Assembly: GCF_000524195.1 (NCBI RefSeq)
Contig: NW_020170515.1
Coordinates: 189,618-212,470 of the forward strand
Direction of reading: 5' to 3'
Origin: Echinococcus granulosus
Taxonomy: Eukaryota; Platyhelminthes; Cestoda; Cyclophyllidea; Taeniidae
DNA: 22,853 nt
Below the pieces are notes generated by a model. That model was not told where the DNA came from and ran no database searches. It was given only the letters and a program-made list of their open reading frames with translations. Shown here piece by piece: positions 1 to 10,922 of the stretch. The position numbers were made by a program, and so were the translations under genes. Positions within the stretch are counted from its first letter, which is position 1; every line of letters begins with the position of its first letter.

Positions 1-26
1 ATATATATATATATATATATATATAT
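1..26. repeat. (AT)n microsatellite at window edge
   Basis: Thirteen AT units in a row form the very first bases. A simple repeat at one edge and a tandem repeat at the other suggest that the window is a complete assembled contig whose ends are set by repeats. The next 100 bases are rich in C and T (CCTCCC and CTCT runs) but show no regular unit. Confidence 0.95.
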
Positions 27-2330
27 TTCAATTTGCTTAATTCCTGCCTCCCTCCCTCTCTTCTGCCACCCCCACCCCTCTCTCTACCTCTCACATTTCT
101 CTCTTGTGTGTTTATGTACAACTGCTAAAATGGGTTTTATAATGCACGAACACCCGTTAATAATGACAGCTACTACTGTGAACACGACGTATCTTTATTC
201 CTTTTATATCATTTTTCCAATTTACTAATAGCGGCATTGTGGTTTTCCAGTAGGTGTGATTTTACCTTGTGTCTGAGCTTTATATGCCTACAGATGAGCT
301 GGGATAATCGGATGGATTAGGCCAAGCTCACTGACCGAAGTGTGTAATGCGGTGTAGCACCTTGGTGATCCCTCCTGGTCCCATTCATTTAAGGGCGTTT
401 GGTTTATTTTCGATTTGGGCTCGTTCAGTGCTGAGCCCGGTCTGTTACTCCCCGTGTTACTGAAGTAGCCCTCCGCGGGGTCTGTGGCACTAGCTTATTC
501 ATAACCAATTCTTTCCTCCCATGGAAACTGATCTATCCATTTGGGTGTAGTTTCTTTTCTGAAGTGCCACTAGAAACGGCCTTTCTCACTAGCGTAGCAC
601 CCAAATTACCTATGAAGACGTAACGTATGCCCAGGGCCCAGCACTCTTATTCTTCCGATGTCGGGTTTGTTTGTTCGGGTGGTAGGTAACCAGGCAAACA
701 TTTTCTAACCCTGCTTCTGCTGGTAACTGTCTGTTCTTGGGCTCACCAAAGATAGAAATTTGGGCCAGGTCATTGCCATTGACCAGTACCGAGTGCTTGA
801 AAGATGCATGCTATGTTTAGCCAACAACGAAAGTCGCTGCTGGATTAATCATTTTATATCTCTACAGCCGTGGAGCGTATTTATCCTAGACAATGACGTT
901 TATTTCCTTCGTTATTATTGAATAGCTTATTGTCATCTACTTACGTAGTACTCATGTAGCGGTCTGTTAGCCCTATCACCTCCCTCAGTCGCATTTGCTG
1001 TCTGTTTTTTACGCTTCATTCCACGAAAGTTTCCGCGCTTGTCCGGCTAAAATGTTCCGACCCATCATAGTGATTTTGACATAAACTCATTCCGATCGGT
1101 ATTTCATACTCTGCCAGAAATTCTTGCCTCATTCCTATCTGGGTCCTCTTTATACACTGACATAGTTAGACAGTAAATTTATCTGAAGACTTCTTCATTT
1201 GTTTTGTAGTGTCTAAATAGTCCTGTTGAAAGCATATTCCGTTGTCTTAGTGATGGATCCTTGGAAGATTTAATGAGCCCATACGGTGTTGTGTTATGTC
1301 GTTCCTCAACACTAGCAAATGATTGAAATCTATTTCACTATCCACTGCCGTAATAAACCTTTAAGGTGTTCATTTCTGTGATGTTATTTCTCGACCCATG
1401 GGGTTCTAGCTGCCCTTCACGAACGCTATAAGACACGGGAATCTGGAGATGGCTAAATTGCAAGTACACATAAGAACCGAGAGACTTTTAGGGGTGATAC
1501 GACCAGGCTACCACCAAATCATGAGCCACCGTAGAGTTCCTTTATAAAATCCATCCAACTTTTTGCTGCCTTATAAATATATTTTTGTGGTAGAGTTATG
1601 CGATCACGTGGGTGGAGTCTCTGTTCCGTGAGGCATGGTCTCCATTACCCCTTTTCAACGATGCTGCTTTAAAGCACAGCCTTAGTTTTACGCCTCATCT
1701 GTTTGGCATTTTTCCCCTGAACACGTTCTCTACGCACTGCTGTTGTTGTTCGAAACGCTCATGAATATGTTACAGGGCGTATTAATCTAGAGGTGGTTTT
1801 TCCTTACCATGTATAAACTCTGAAGCCTACTAGATTGAATCGGATGTGCAGAACGAATTACGGAGTCATTTTGGAGGCGAGTTGGTTTTGTTTAAGGCCA
1901 TAGGCAAAGATATAACAGGAGCAACATTCTCTCGGTACCATTACCCTGATGCGATTGTTGAAATATCTCAAGCCTTAGCATCATTTGACATGACTATAGT
2001 CTCTGTACCATGTGCCATAGTTTGCAATGCTTGGCCATGGTAGCGTTCGTCAGCATTCTGCGAATATTACACACCTAGAAGAGCTATGGTCCACCAGAAC
2101 GGCTGGAACACCCATTCCCCCTAGCCACTCACTGATACCTGCCGCTAAAAATGACATACTTATGCAACCGCATATTAGTGCATTGCTTAATACACCTCTT
2201 CCCTCCATTTTATGAGATTTTTGTAGCGAAATCCTTTAGTCAGTGTTTAAGCGCATACATTTTAAAAGACAAAGCTATTTGATCCGTTCTGCTTCTCTTA
2301 TTCACGTTTCCCCCCTTTCCGTTTGTAAAG
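27..2330. other. Non-coding flank or intron upstream of the first visible RasGAP exon
   Basis: I see no exon that can be supported here. Open frames are short, have no recognisable domain and no good flanking splice sites. I looked for SH2 or SH3 sequence and for the start of the PH domain (the KKGYL-type strand that should precede exon 1) and found neither. The stretch is most simply part of a long intron, because exon 1 begins inside a codon and so needs an upstream exon. The last 25 bases (CCCCCCTTTCC followed by TTTGTAAAG) are the polypyrimidine tract and acceptor of exon 1. Confidence 0.6.
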
Positions 2331-2481
2331 GGGTGCCACAGAAGAAGAAGTGGAAGGCGCTGTATGCATCACTGGACAGGGAGCAGAGCATTATCACTCT
2401 TACCGATGGTGACAAACGCAAGCCCGAGCGGATTGATCTCTCGCGCTGTGATTTCTTCCCTGTCCACCCGCTGATGTTCGA
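2331..2481 (+). CDS. RASA1: RasGAP exon 1 in window: N-terminal half of PH domain
   Basis: The exon follows a pyrimidine tract and AAG acceptor and ends at a strong donor (GA|GTGAGT). It encodes about 50 residues beginning VPQKKKWKALYASLDREQ, which is PH strands 2 to 4. In RASA1 the equivalent piece is the basic KRWKNLYFIL strand, then strands with Asp/Glu and Lys/Arg turns, then IDLS.C. Here the last part is IDLSRCDFFPVHPLMF, matching IDLSVC and the VVHDSLF region of RASA1. PH domains of this type bind phosphoinositides or protein partners at the membrane; lipid binding cannot be judged here. The exon enters with two bases of a split codon, so an upstream exon must supply the first PH strand. 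It leaves with two bases of a codon, completed as Asp by exon 2. An alternative acceptor at CCACAG (2341) would shorten it slightly. Confidence 0.82.
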
Positions 2482-3233
2482 GTGAGTACTTGCGGAGTAC
2501 TTCCTTTATGTGCACATTCAAGAGATGAGTGGAGAGGCAGCGTAGCAAAGCGGGCACAATTCCTCAGACGCGGTGCGAATGGAAGGCTCCGTCACTCGTC
2601 ATGCTTATTGTGCGCTTACAATGGTCCGGTAATCGGGGTCAATATCATTTGCCAACGGAGGTTGCAGCGTACAACTGTCATCAGATCTGAAGACCTGGCA
2701 CCGTCTCCCGCCACGAGGATCGTGGAATAATCTAGTTATTCGACTGGACATAATTAAACTGAAAGCTTAGTAGAAAGGAAGAATGGGATTTGAGTAAAAC
2801 TCAGAGGATATATCTTATTTTAAATAAATCTTAGAACTGTAGCGATGTGACTTAAGTCTCCCCTACGTGATGCAGCCTTACCGTGTAATATTCGTTCCTG
2901 TCTCGTTGTCGATTTAGATTTAGCTGAGTGCTTCATGGATGCCCGACACAGAAGAGACATTACAAAGAACAATGCGTACATTCTAGGTAGGACGAGAAGT
3001 ATGCAGCAGCATAATGTTTGCTACACCTCCAAGACGTTTAGTCTCTCATGCTTTGGTCCTCACCGCGGTGGCCTGCTGTCCGTATTCTTAGCGGAACCAC
3101 TTCTAAATTTGCTTTCCTTGGGCTCTCCACAGACTTAGCGTACATTCCGGTTCAATACTGAAATGGCGTCAAGAGAGATAATAAATCCTTTCAAATCATT
3201 CCCATCCAAGTAGTATTCCCTCTACGATTCCAG
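2482..3233 (+). other. Intron 1 (752 bases)
   Basis: Bounded by donor GTGAGT and an acceptor after TTCCCTCTACGATTCCAG. It holds short open frames only, none with recognisable content. I see no RNA gene or mobile element in it. Confidence 0.75.
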
Positions 3234-3631
3234 CAAGCAGCACTGCTTCGGCCTTCTTCTCTCCTCCACGGGTGAACGCGAAGACTACGTGTTTGCAGTC
3301 GAGCCGCCCTACTCTTACAACAATCCTCAGATGGCCACTTCTGGAGGCGGTGGTAATGGTGTAGGCGGCTCAGTGAACAGTCTTTTCGCCTCCGTGTCTA
3401 CCCCCTCGGCGTCTCTGAGATTTCAACACAGTGTAGGCGGTGCACCCGCATCCACCACCGCTACTGCCGCTGTTAACAATAACAACGGCAACATCGTCAA
3501 CAACAACAGCAGTGGTAGTGGCAACAGCAACAATGGAGGTCCTCCCGCTGGTGCTGTTGCTGCCTTGGATTTGGACCCTCAAGCCTATGCGGGTCGATCC
3601 GATACCTCGGGCAATGTGGATCTTGCTACAG
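3234..3631 (+). CDS. RASA1: RasGAP exon 2: PH strands 5-6 followed by Gly/Asn/Ser-rich insert
   Basis: The exon opens with one base completing the Asp codon and reads DKQHCFGLLLSSTGERED, then YVFAVE. This matches the RASA1 PH stretch NCFQIVV...EEHYIFYFAGE. It then leaves the family pattern: about 109 residues rich in Gly, Asn, Ser, Ala, Pro and Thr follow, including GGGGNGVGG, an Asn run (NNNNGNIVNNNSS) and PPAGAVAALD. In RASA1 only a few residues separate this strand from the C-terminal PH helix, so the insert sits in the loop before that helix. CAA, AAC and AGC-like triplets are frequent, which suggests growth by triplet slippage. The donor ACAG|GTGAGT is strong, and one base of a codon is carried to exon 3. 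Confidence 0.85.
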
Positions 3632-6600
3632 GTGAGTCTCGGGCTCCTGAATCATGCCAACTGCAATTCTGCAGAGCTTAAGATATTTAATAGCTCATTT
3701 TAGCATATAATTTCACTAGATTTGATCGGGTTACTTCCCCTTAGGCATAGATTGGTTCGAGTAACTACATGTTTCCTATTACCTTACTTTGGTAGGGCTA
3801 TCAAAGCTGCTGCTTACCTTTTTATTGTTATCTTCCGACATCTTTTGTCAAGGACTTTTAGGTACAGCGACTGCGATGTTAATTCGTATCTAAAAGGGGT
3901 AATTTGTCGTTTGATGTGTATCCGGACAGTTAATGGTTGAGATCTCTTCCGAGATAGTCTGGAAATCCTCGGATTTCTCCCCCCGATTGATAAGCAATTC
4001 ATGGGTCCGGTGATCACCTAGCTTCTACCTATCAGCCTGCCGCTGTTATTCATAAATACAGCCTTGTCTATTCCTTCGCTGTGCTTAGCAGTCATGGTGC
4101 TTTCTTTTCTTTTCTCGCGTAGTCCCTTGGCCCTCAGACGAGTAGTTTTGCTCCGCTTACAGCATACAACGAAATTCTGCCTTCATGCTTCAAATGGCAC
4201 GTGAGGCTTGAGACGCATTCATCGTATATTCATACCTTAGTCGTGTACATTTGCAAGGAATGGAAACTTGGATACAAAATTCCTGGAATCCATTTCACTA
4301 CCAGCTGCTAGTTTCGTCTTGAGTATGCAAATTAAGCCTCGTCTCTCTCTTTAGGCCCTTTTAAATGCATGAAACGTTTTAAAGGCTGTTGGTTCTGGTG
4401 ACAAGCTGTCCTATTCCATCAGCATGTAGTGCGGGTCTCGGGCATTCTTGCCCAGCAAGTTAGACTAAATGGCATCCCTATGCAATACTCTCTTGTCAAT
4501 TAAACCCAATTCAATGTCGTGCTCGAAAAGCCTCTTTTCGCCCCTGTTACTACCAAAAGGGACACTGGAGTCCCCTAATCTAGATGGGTGGCAAAGCACA
4601 AGCCCTTATTGCTGCGACAAATCTAAAGCTCGAACGCAATACCGTGTGCATGTGTGGGGCTTTTATTCAAGTCCTCTTTAGCGTCCATTCGGTTATTTTC
4701 CATTCCTTGTTTTTTGTTTTCCCGTGTATACAAATTCGCACTTTGGATGTAAAGGTAAATGTTAATGATCTATGGAGGTCAAGTTTGTTTCTTAGCATTA
4801 TCAATCCAACACTTATGTTTTGTTTGTCGGTTGGAGATTTATAAAGACGGCACTAGAAGTTCGTAAATCGTATTTTCCACTGCAGTGAATGTTGCATGGT
4901 GCTGAATGGAGGGATTGTCAGATCAGACGTTTGTTCCAGTCAAGTGATCCGACATGTTTGTACGGTTTTTCGGGTATATCGTTGCGATGCCTCTCCGCCA
5001 CATTTGCTCTAGTTTTATGTTGTAAAAGTGTAAAAAGCTCCCTCGAAAATTCTGTTTCTTGGAATAATCACTATTACTTTCTGTAAATCCTGCGCTTATA
5101 CAATGTTTGGTCCCCAGAGGCCTATCAAAACCCTACTCAGACTAACTCAATTCCTATCTTTATTTTTCCATTGTCTATTTCGCTAGGAAAGGGTGTGTGA
5201 AATGTGAAGGCATGAGACCTATTCCTGGCCACTTCTCAGGAACCTTTTTTATTTCACACCGAGCAGTATCCCATCAAGTGGACAGATCTCAGCCGTAAAT
5301 GCCCTTTTGGTTTTCAGTGAGCATAGTTTTTTTGAGTATGGGTGGATCGTTTGGGGATACTTATTCATACATAATAAAAAACACAAACGTTGAAACATAA
5401 AAGCTCAAAAGCAGGCCCTCACCACAAGGCATTCAGTAATTCGATTGGCAAACAATCTTTCCACAATGGAGAGTGGGATTGCAAATTATTAGTCTTTCAA
5501 ACTTAGACACCGGGTGTTTATGCATTGCGTGCTAGCGAGACCTCCTTGTTTTTTTTTGTTGATATGGGAGTAAGTCAATTTTGTTTCATCATTGCCGGAA
5601 GTTATTCGTGACCCCTTGATCTTCTGTTCTCAAAAGTAAATGGTCTACCCTAACGTTGTGCACTTGTCTTTTAGTTTTTTGTCAACACAATCGAACTAAA
5701 TCACATCTGATCTATGCCAAGCTACCACAGCTATGCAGCAGCTTCACTTAGAGACTAGCTTCTGCAGCTTAGGAACAGAGTTGAGCGCAGACAAGATGGC
5801 AACACATAAACTAGGTTCACTCACTTGAAATTTGGTGACATGAGCGCAGATTCTAAATTGTGGAGGAGAGCAGGACAGCGTATAAAAGAGCGCTCGACCG
5901 GGACACCGACGCACTTTTGTGCATCCGTGTAAATAATCGCATGCATCGCCCAAGCACTTAAAAGCTACAAAGTCCTTGCTGTGGTACGTATTTAAAATCA
6001 CCCTTTTCGAAAACTAGAACGAAATACCTTCATTCTTGGCCTGATCGTAGAATATTTTTCTTCCAAATATACCCTTATTTCGATGAAAACTTGTTTGTGT
6101 AGGTAAACGTGTACCTTCCTCGATGCCAGTAATTTCATAAGATCGGATTCTCTGGGTGCCCAATTTCTCCTTGCAAATTGGGTATTAAGATGGAAATGGT
6201 ATCTAGGACAAAAATAGTGTTCCATTTCTGTTCGCAAATTAGTATGGCAACTATCCTGCGAACTTATTTCCACAAGTCAATGGAACAGCCACGACTGCTA
6301 CCATTGTGCCTCAAGCGGAGCGTATAAGTTGAATAATTTATAGCTGCTGCGGAGCCACAATTTTAATTGGCTCAGATTTGGGGAAAATATGGAACCTGTT
6401 CGTGTGTAGGTAAGTATGCATTTTCGCTCTCCACCATCCATCACGTAATTGGAGCGAGCACGAACTTGGCAGTTGCCAGCAAACATTGCATATCATTCGG
6501 GGAAAGTTACCCCCTCTACGTAGGCCTAGTAGCTTGAAGTTTGTACTCTTACACGTTCTTAATTAGGCAGTCTAAATGCTGAGCTACCCCCGATTCCAGC

Positions 6601-7143
6601 CTTTAACTCCGAATTCGAACCTATGCCAGATAAACATATGCATTTAATGTCCTCCAATGTTCCCCCTAAATACCTGCCTGCCGGACTATAATCTCACTTT
6701 GGTTGATCCGGATCTCGTGAGTCAGGAGTTGGAGGTAAGAACTTGCTCGTGCCAGATAATCCTAATTTTGTCCCAGATGAGCTGCATGGCCTGAAAGTCT
6801 TGAACTTCTTCACGCATTCTCGATCACTGGCGCCCAAAATTGCAAGCAAAACTATTATCAGCCAATGAACAGCTTTAATCTATTTGATTGTTTACTACAA
6901 CTACTCTGTTTGACAGTTTGGTGCAACCATTTGTTCTGAACTGATGAAGACACGTCAAACACTCATGACTGTGGATTCAAGTGAAATTGCCTCTAGTGAC
7001 GGTATTAATCAGTGTCTGATTGCTCCGACTCAACTGATTTGTCCTAGAACAATCGGGATTATGTACTTAACTCCATTTTGATCAAACTTTTTTTCCTAAT
7101 TGAAACCAAATAACCTGGCATCTTTAACCATTTGATTGTCTAG
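3632..7143 (+). other. Intron 2 (3.5 kb)
   Basis: The longest intron. It runs from GTGAGT to the acceptor TTGATTGTCTAG. No open frame in it carries a domain I recognise. A TATAAAAG box sits at 5881-5888, ahead of a GC-rich stretch. Otherwise I see nothing beyond ordinary AT-rich intron sequence, though an old mobile element too decayed to read by eye is possible. Confidence 0.75.
5881..5888 (+). promoter_or_regulatory. TATAAAAG box inside intron 2, possible cryptic core promoter
   Basis: A perfect TATAAAAG is followed by GAGCGCTCGACC, more GC-rich than the surrounding intron. No open frame of note starts just downstream on the plus strand. It may belong to a decayed retroelement or be chance; one match to an 8-base box is weak evidence. 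Confidence 0.15.
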
Positions 7144-7415
7144 GTTTGCCACGATTCTGTGATTTTGGGGAGACTACAGGTTCCACGTGGTCTAAGATCC
7201 TCGCCTCTACGGGTGGCGGTGTTGCCAGTGGGGCAGGCGGCAGTGGCGGTGTTGGCGGTACCGCGGGCGGTCCCGCACTTATTGATTTAGCCTATATGCG
7301 GTGGCTGAAGGCCCTTGCCGCGCATTGTCGCAACACCCGTGGTGAGTCGGCAGTCGATGCGGATCCTGAACGACGGCGAAGCGAGGTTAGGTGCTTTAGG
7401 ACCCTCGAAGTAAAG
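7144..7415 (+). CDS. RASA1: RasGAP exon 3: end of PH insert, PH C-terminal helix, start of C2
   Basis: The exon begins with two bases completing a Gly codon, in phase with exon 2. It gives about 43 insert residues (LPRFCDFGETTGSTW..., then a Gly-rich run such as GGSGGVGG) before returning to the family with LIDLAYMRWLKALAAHC. This is the PH C-terminal helix with its invariant Trp (RASA1: EDWMKGLQAFC). After RNTR come an acidic-basic linker and RRRSEVRCFRTLEVK, corresponding to the RASA1 first C2 strand (RQVSSLVLHIEEA). The end at GTAGGT (7416) is phase 0 and joins exon 4 in frame. A stronger-looking GTGAGT at 7342 lies inside the coding part; using it would give a stop in exon 4 (TGA after 15 codons). 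Confidence 0.85.
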
Positions 7416-7496
7416 GTAGGTGGTTATTTCTTTTCTCCCCCCTTCCTCCTTTTGCATCTCCCCTTCGTTTAGGCGTTTTTGATGACCTTTCCCTAG
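7416..7496 (+). other. Intron 3 (81 bases)
   Basis: Short intron with a very pyrimidine-rich body (TTTTCTCCCCCCTTCCTCC) and acceptor TTTCCCTAG. Its boundaries are set by keeping the C2 strand pattern in phase 0 on both sides. Confidence 0.8.
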
Positions 7497-7630
7497 TTGG
7501 CAAATGCCAAACTGCTTCCGATGCCACCGTCGGGGAGGCGTGAGGGAGGCGGAGTTTACTCGGTTACGGTGGATGGATTGGAGATTGCGCGTGCCTACAG
7601 TGGAGCCACTAACCAGACAATCACCTTTGA
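7497..7630 (+). CDS. RASA1: RasGAP exon 4: C2 domain core
   Basis: Phase 0 entry reads LANAKLLPMPPSGRREGG, then GVYSVTVDGLEIARAY and SGATNQTITFE. It aligns with RASA1 EAHKLPVKHFTNPYCNIYLNSVQVAKTHAREGQNPVWSEEFVF: the KLLP turn, the Y.V.V strand, the D/N-G/S turn, ARAY for AKTH, and a strand ending in Phe. The Asp residues that bind calcium in classical C2 domains are not evident, and the loop after KLLP is Pro/Gly/Arg-rich, so a calcium-independent C2 is likely (inference). The Pro-Trp of the RASA1 NPVW motif is not kept. The strong donor GA|GTGAGT leaves two bases of a Glu codon. Confidence 0.83.
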
Positions 7631-9470
7631 GTGAGTTCTCCGACCTCTCGTTTGTATTCAATAAGTTTCTGGAGGACACATGGTTCTTTGTTTACTACTC
7701 GGATGAACAGACTCAATTTTGTTTGCAACCCATACATTTCTGATTCCAAATCAACGACCTGATTAGATTGAGACCATTCCAGATTATTGGTTCGTCTTGT
7801 ATCTCAGCCATTTATCCACCTTTTGCCGCGGTGAAGGTAGAAAAATGGCCATTACCTGTACTTGAGTCTGTCATTTGACTACTTCAGGTCTGGCAACCGG
7901 TTACCATTTACGTGGGGCGAGGATGACTGTAATACTTTATCACGCTTGAGATATTATGGACAGATGTTTGTGTATCAAAAGCGCGATTTCATTTCCAGCA
8001 GTATGTGCTTCGGGCATCCAGATGGTGACGAATCTCTTCTTAGACGAGTTGTAAAAATAAAGGAATAGCTTTTAAGGTGGCTGTATAAAGTTGGAGTGTG
8101 AGTGCTAGAACCCTCTATGTCTCTTGAATCATGGAAACCTCAAGATCTAATAAAGTGGTTGTCCATGTTACCGAAGTGCTTGCCCTCTAAATAGTATCGC
8201 AAAGGCAAGAGGTGTAGTTTGTTTTGAGCTTGTTTGAACAGGAAAATTTCGTCTGACATTAGTTTCTCCTTTGTTTCATCGCTTTTAGTATACGTTCCTC
8301 GTTTAAAGAACGAACCTTAGGCCATTGTGTTTCCTCTTTTCAGTGCCAAACTTCGTTGTTATTGTGGTTAACTAGAATCTCAGTGTGCGCGGATAAAGTG
8401 CATTCTCGTGACTCTTAATGGTATATTATTGGTTGTCAATGTGTCAGAGCGCCGTCACGCAACTATAAGGTTTTCTTGCTCACTGTTCAACCCTTTCATT
8501 TTGTCCAATGAAAAATGACTTTACGGGCATTGACGGTGATTGCATGTACTTCTAGCGCGTATCCGCAGTGGTATTTATCCCCCCTTGCCCTCTCTAAGCC
8601 TGCGTGTGAATTACGGCGCTACGGTAACAATCACGGTTGTGTTGCGCTGCATTGCCTTGCCTTGCGTTGCATTTTGCCCCAAGGGCGGGAGCGGTACTGC
8701 ATCGTTACAAAGTTCCTCTTTTCGGCGACCGACGGATTTTGTTACATCTTCACTTCTTCATTCCAATGTGAGGGGAGGGTTGCATATATGTTTTCCTAAG
8801 TGTAGGAGATAGGTGGTTTTCTGTCCGAAGAAAAGGGAAATAATTCGGCCTCATGTTTTCCTTTGTCTGTCCAATACGGTTTTTATGCTACGTCAGAGTT
8901 GTTTTTTTATCGACGGACAGATGTAGAAGTCCAGGTATTTCCGCTGGGCAGCCCTCAAGTTGATTTTGACAAAATTGTGACTTCTTTGGGGTCAAATAAT
9001 TTGAAATTGTATTCAAGGCTGGAACGAAGATCGTGCGATGGGTCGGGTCAACCGCGAGATCTTTAATCCACCTAGATGTAGTAAGAAACCAACCTGGTTG
9101 ATCAGCGTGTAGAAGGGTTAGAGGGACCTTTAGAAGGCTCCCTACCACAATTTAAAATTTCCGACAGAAGACACTCAAAAGCACAGTGAGTTCTATTTGG
9201 TGGGAAATCTTCTAGAAATTCAGTTGGTTCTATACCCCTTTTACCATATTTACCCGAGGCTTGGAGCTCTCTAATGTATCCAGCCTTAACTCCCACTAGG
9301 CACGAGATGGCTTTAACAGATGCGGACGCTTTGGAACATTTGCCTTTCTAATTAGAACTCAAATTAACTTGCCTTTTTAATTGACTTCAAGGAGCTGAAA
9401 GTGTGGTCTTTTTCTCCACTTGGTGGAGGCAATCTCGGTTGTTTAAGCGGTCATCTTTTTTTTTTTACAG
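7631..9470 (+). other. Intron 4 (1.84 kb)
   Basis: From GTGAGT to an acceptor with a run of eleven T before ACAG. It contains overlapping open frames near 8515-8812, without a recognisable product, and an irregular TTGC-rich patch around 8638-8680. I see no RNA gene or coding exon in it, and the C2 pattern is continuous across it. Confidence 0.75.
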
Positions 9471-9535
9471 AGAATTCCCCTACGGATACAAGAAGGTTGA
9501 GGTGACATACCGTGAGGATAAAAGAAAACGACAAC
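9471..9535 (+). CDS. RASA1: RasGAP exon 5: short C2 exon
   Basis: Sixty-five bases between TTTTTTTACAG and GTAAGT, both strong signals. The first base completes Glu, giving the join TFE-EFPYGYKKVEVTYRED, then KRKRQ. This matches RASA1 FDDLPPDINRFEITLSNKTKKSKD: acidic pair, Pro, aromatic, then the V.V strand and a Lys/Arg-rich turn. The exon is too short to be found by open-frame length alone and rests on splice sites, phase and alignment. It carries one base into exon 6. Confidence 0.85.
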
Positions 9536-10922
9536 GTAAGTATTCCAGTCCTAGAATACAGGAGTAAATCTGTTAACTTCCATTTCCTCATATGTCACTT
9601 CCTCCTCCCAGGCCCCTATCTTTGTTTCCTCCAAACTATCCTGTGCATGTAAAAGCTTTTGCTGCTCCCTTTTGCAGTGGGGATATTAACCTTTTTCTTA
9701 TTATGGTCAACATTACAATGAGTTTCGTTTTGTGCAGAAGGCCTGTTCTTTTTGTGCTGTCGTACAGGTAGGCGTTGCTATGCTTATGTTCCCTTCCGTG
9801 CGCATTTCTGTAAGCTGTGAAATGTTTGGAATTCTCCTCTTCACCTCATCCATAGATAAGTCCCTTTGTTTAAAACCTTCGCCTCGTAAGTTTATTCCCT
9901 TTCTCGTGAGAAAGGCTATTTCCCACGGCTATGCCATAACCGTGTGAAATTTTTATTGCTGTAAAACCGAGGCTCTAGAAAACCCCTCCCTTTCCACATA
10001 GGTTGAAGGTAGTTGTGAAGTAGCTTTCCATTGTGGATGGAGGAAGGGCTCATTATGCGCAATTCATCTCAGTTTCATGTTCTGGTTATGCTTGTCATAA
10101 GAAGGGCGCTAGCGTTTTACCCTGCAAAATACTGCCTTCTGATGTCTCATTTTGTGAAGGTGAACACAATTTTATTCTTTTCTTGCTGGACTTGAACCAG
10201 TAAGTTGGCGTATTTCTTCGAATGCCGTCCGCATTGTAGAGGGTCTTCACTGTGATGAATTGCAACTATTGACAGCTCCAAGCTTCCAATCGAGACATTT
10301 TCTAGCTCTTAGTCGCACAGGAAGAAGGTAGAGCTAGTCTTCACTTGGCTGAATGTTACTACGTTTGGTTTCACTGATGCAATCTGGAAATTTTTCATGT
10401 CTTAGGTATTTTGAACATTCCATTTTGATTATTTTATCTTCATTTATACCTCACATTAAACATTTCCCAAGTAGGTTCGACACTAGATCTTTGTGGATCC
10501 CACTGGCATCTCAGGGAACTTTTGTATCCCGTCACATTGAGTTGAAACTCAATTATATAGGAAGCACTCGTTTTTCCCTTTTCCAAAAGTGGATCAGGCC
10601 TCTGGCTCCAAGCAACCCCATTGTAAACGCCTTCATGACTCCATCACGCCACCGTATACTGGCTCCGTTTTCCTCATGTTGATTTGCATCTCATTCACCG
10701 ATCGCAGCTGTATTCACCTACTTTCTGGCCGGAAATGTCGTAATTTCCGTGTGAACTTTGAAAGATTAATTTAACCCCACGAGGAACTTCCTCGCGCATA
10801 AAATTTAGTTTATTTACGATCTTACTATAAGCATTCTCGATTTCGATCACTAATTATTTAGGAGAATAATTTAATATAAAGCATGTTTAACCGTTCCCCA
10901 CTTTTGCTCCTTGTGCAACCAG
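9536..10922 (+). other. Intron 5 (1.39 kb)
   Basis: From GTAAGT to acceptor CTTGTGCAACCAG, preceded by a pyrimidine-rich CCCCACTTTTGCTCCTT. The open frames at 9732-9947 and 10353-10682 have no family resemblance that I can see, and nothing else stands out. Confidence 0.75.

Noticed and set aside
1846..2215. Two adjacent plus-strand frames upstream of exon 1
   Set aside because: No SH2 or SH3 pattern, no good splice sites at their edges, and no domain in the translation.
3370..3703. Open frames in the two other readings over exon 2
   Set aside because: They are shadows of the repetitive insert; the accepted frame continues the PH domain and fits splice phases on both sides.
7342..7342. GTGAGT at 7342 as the true end of exon 3
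   Set aside because: It breaks the frame into exon 4, and the sequence after it (RRRSEVRCFRTLEVK) matches the first C2 strand of RASA1, so the exon goes on to 7415.
8515..8812. Overlapping plus-strand frames in intron 4 (about 90 codons each)
   Set aside because: Low-information Cys/Leu/Arg translations over a TTGC-rich patch; the C2 domain is complete without them.
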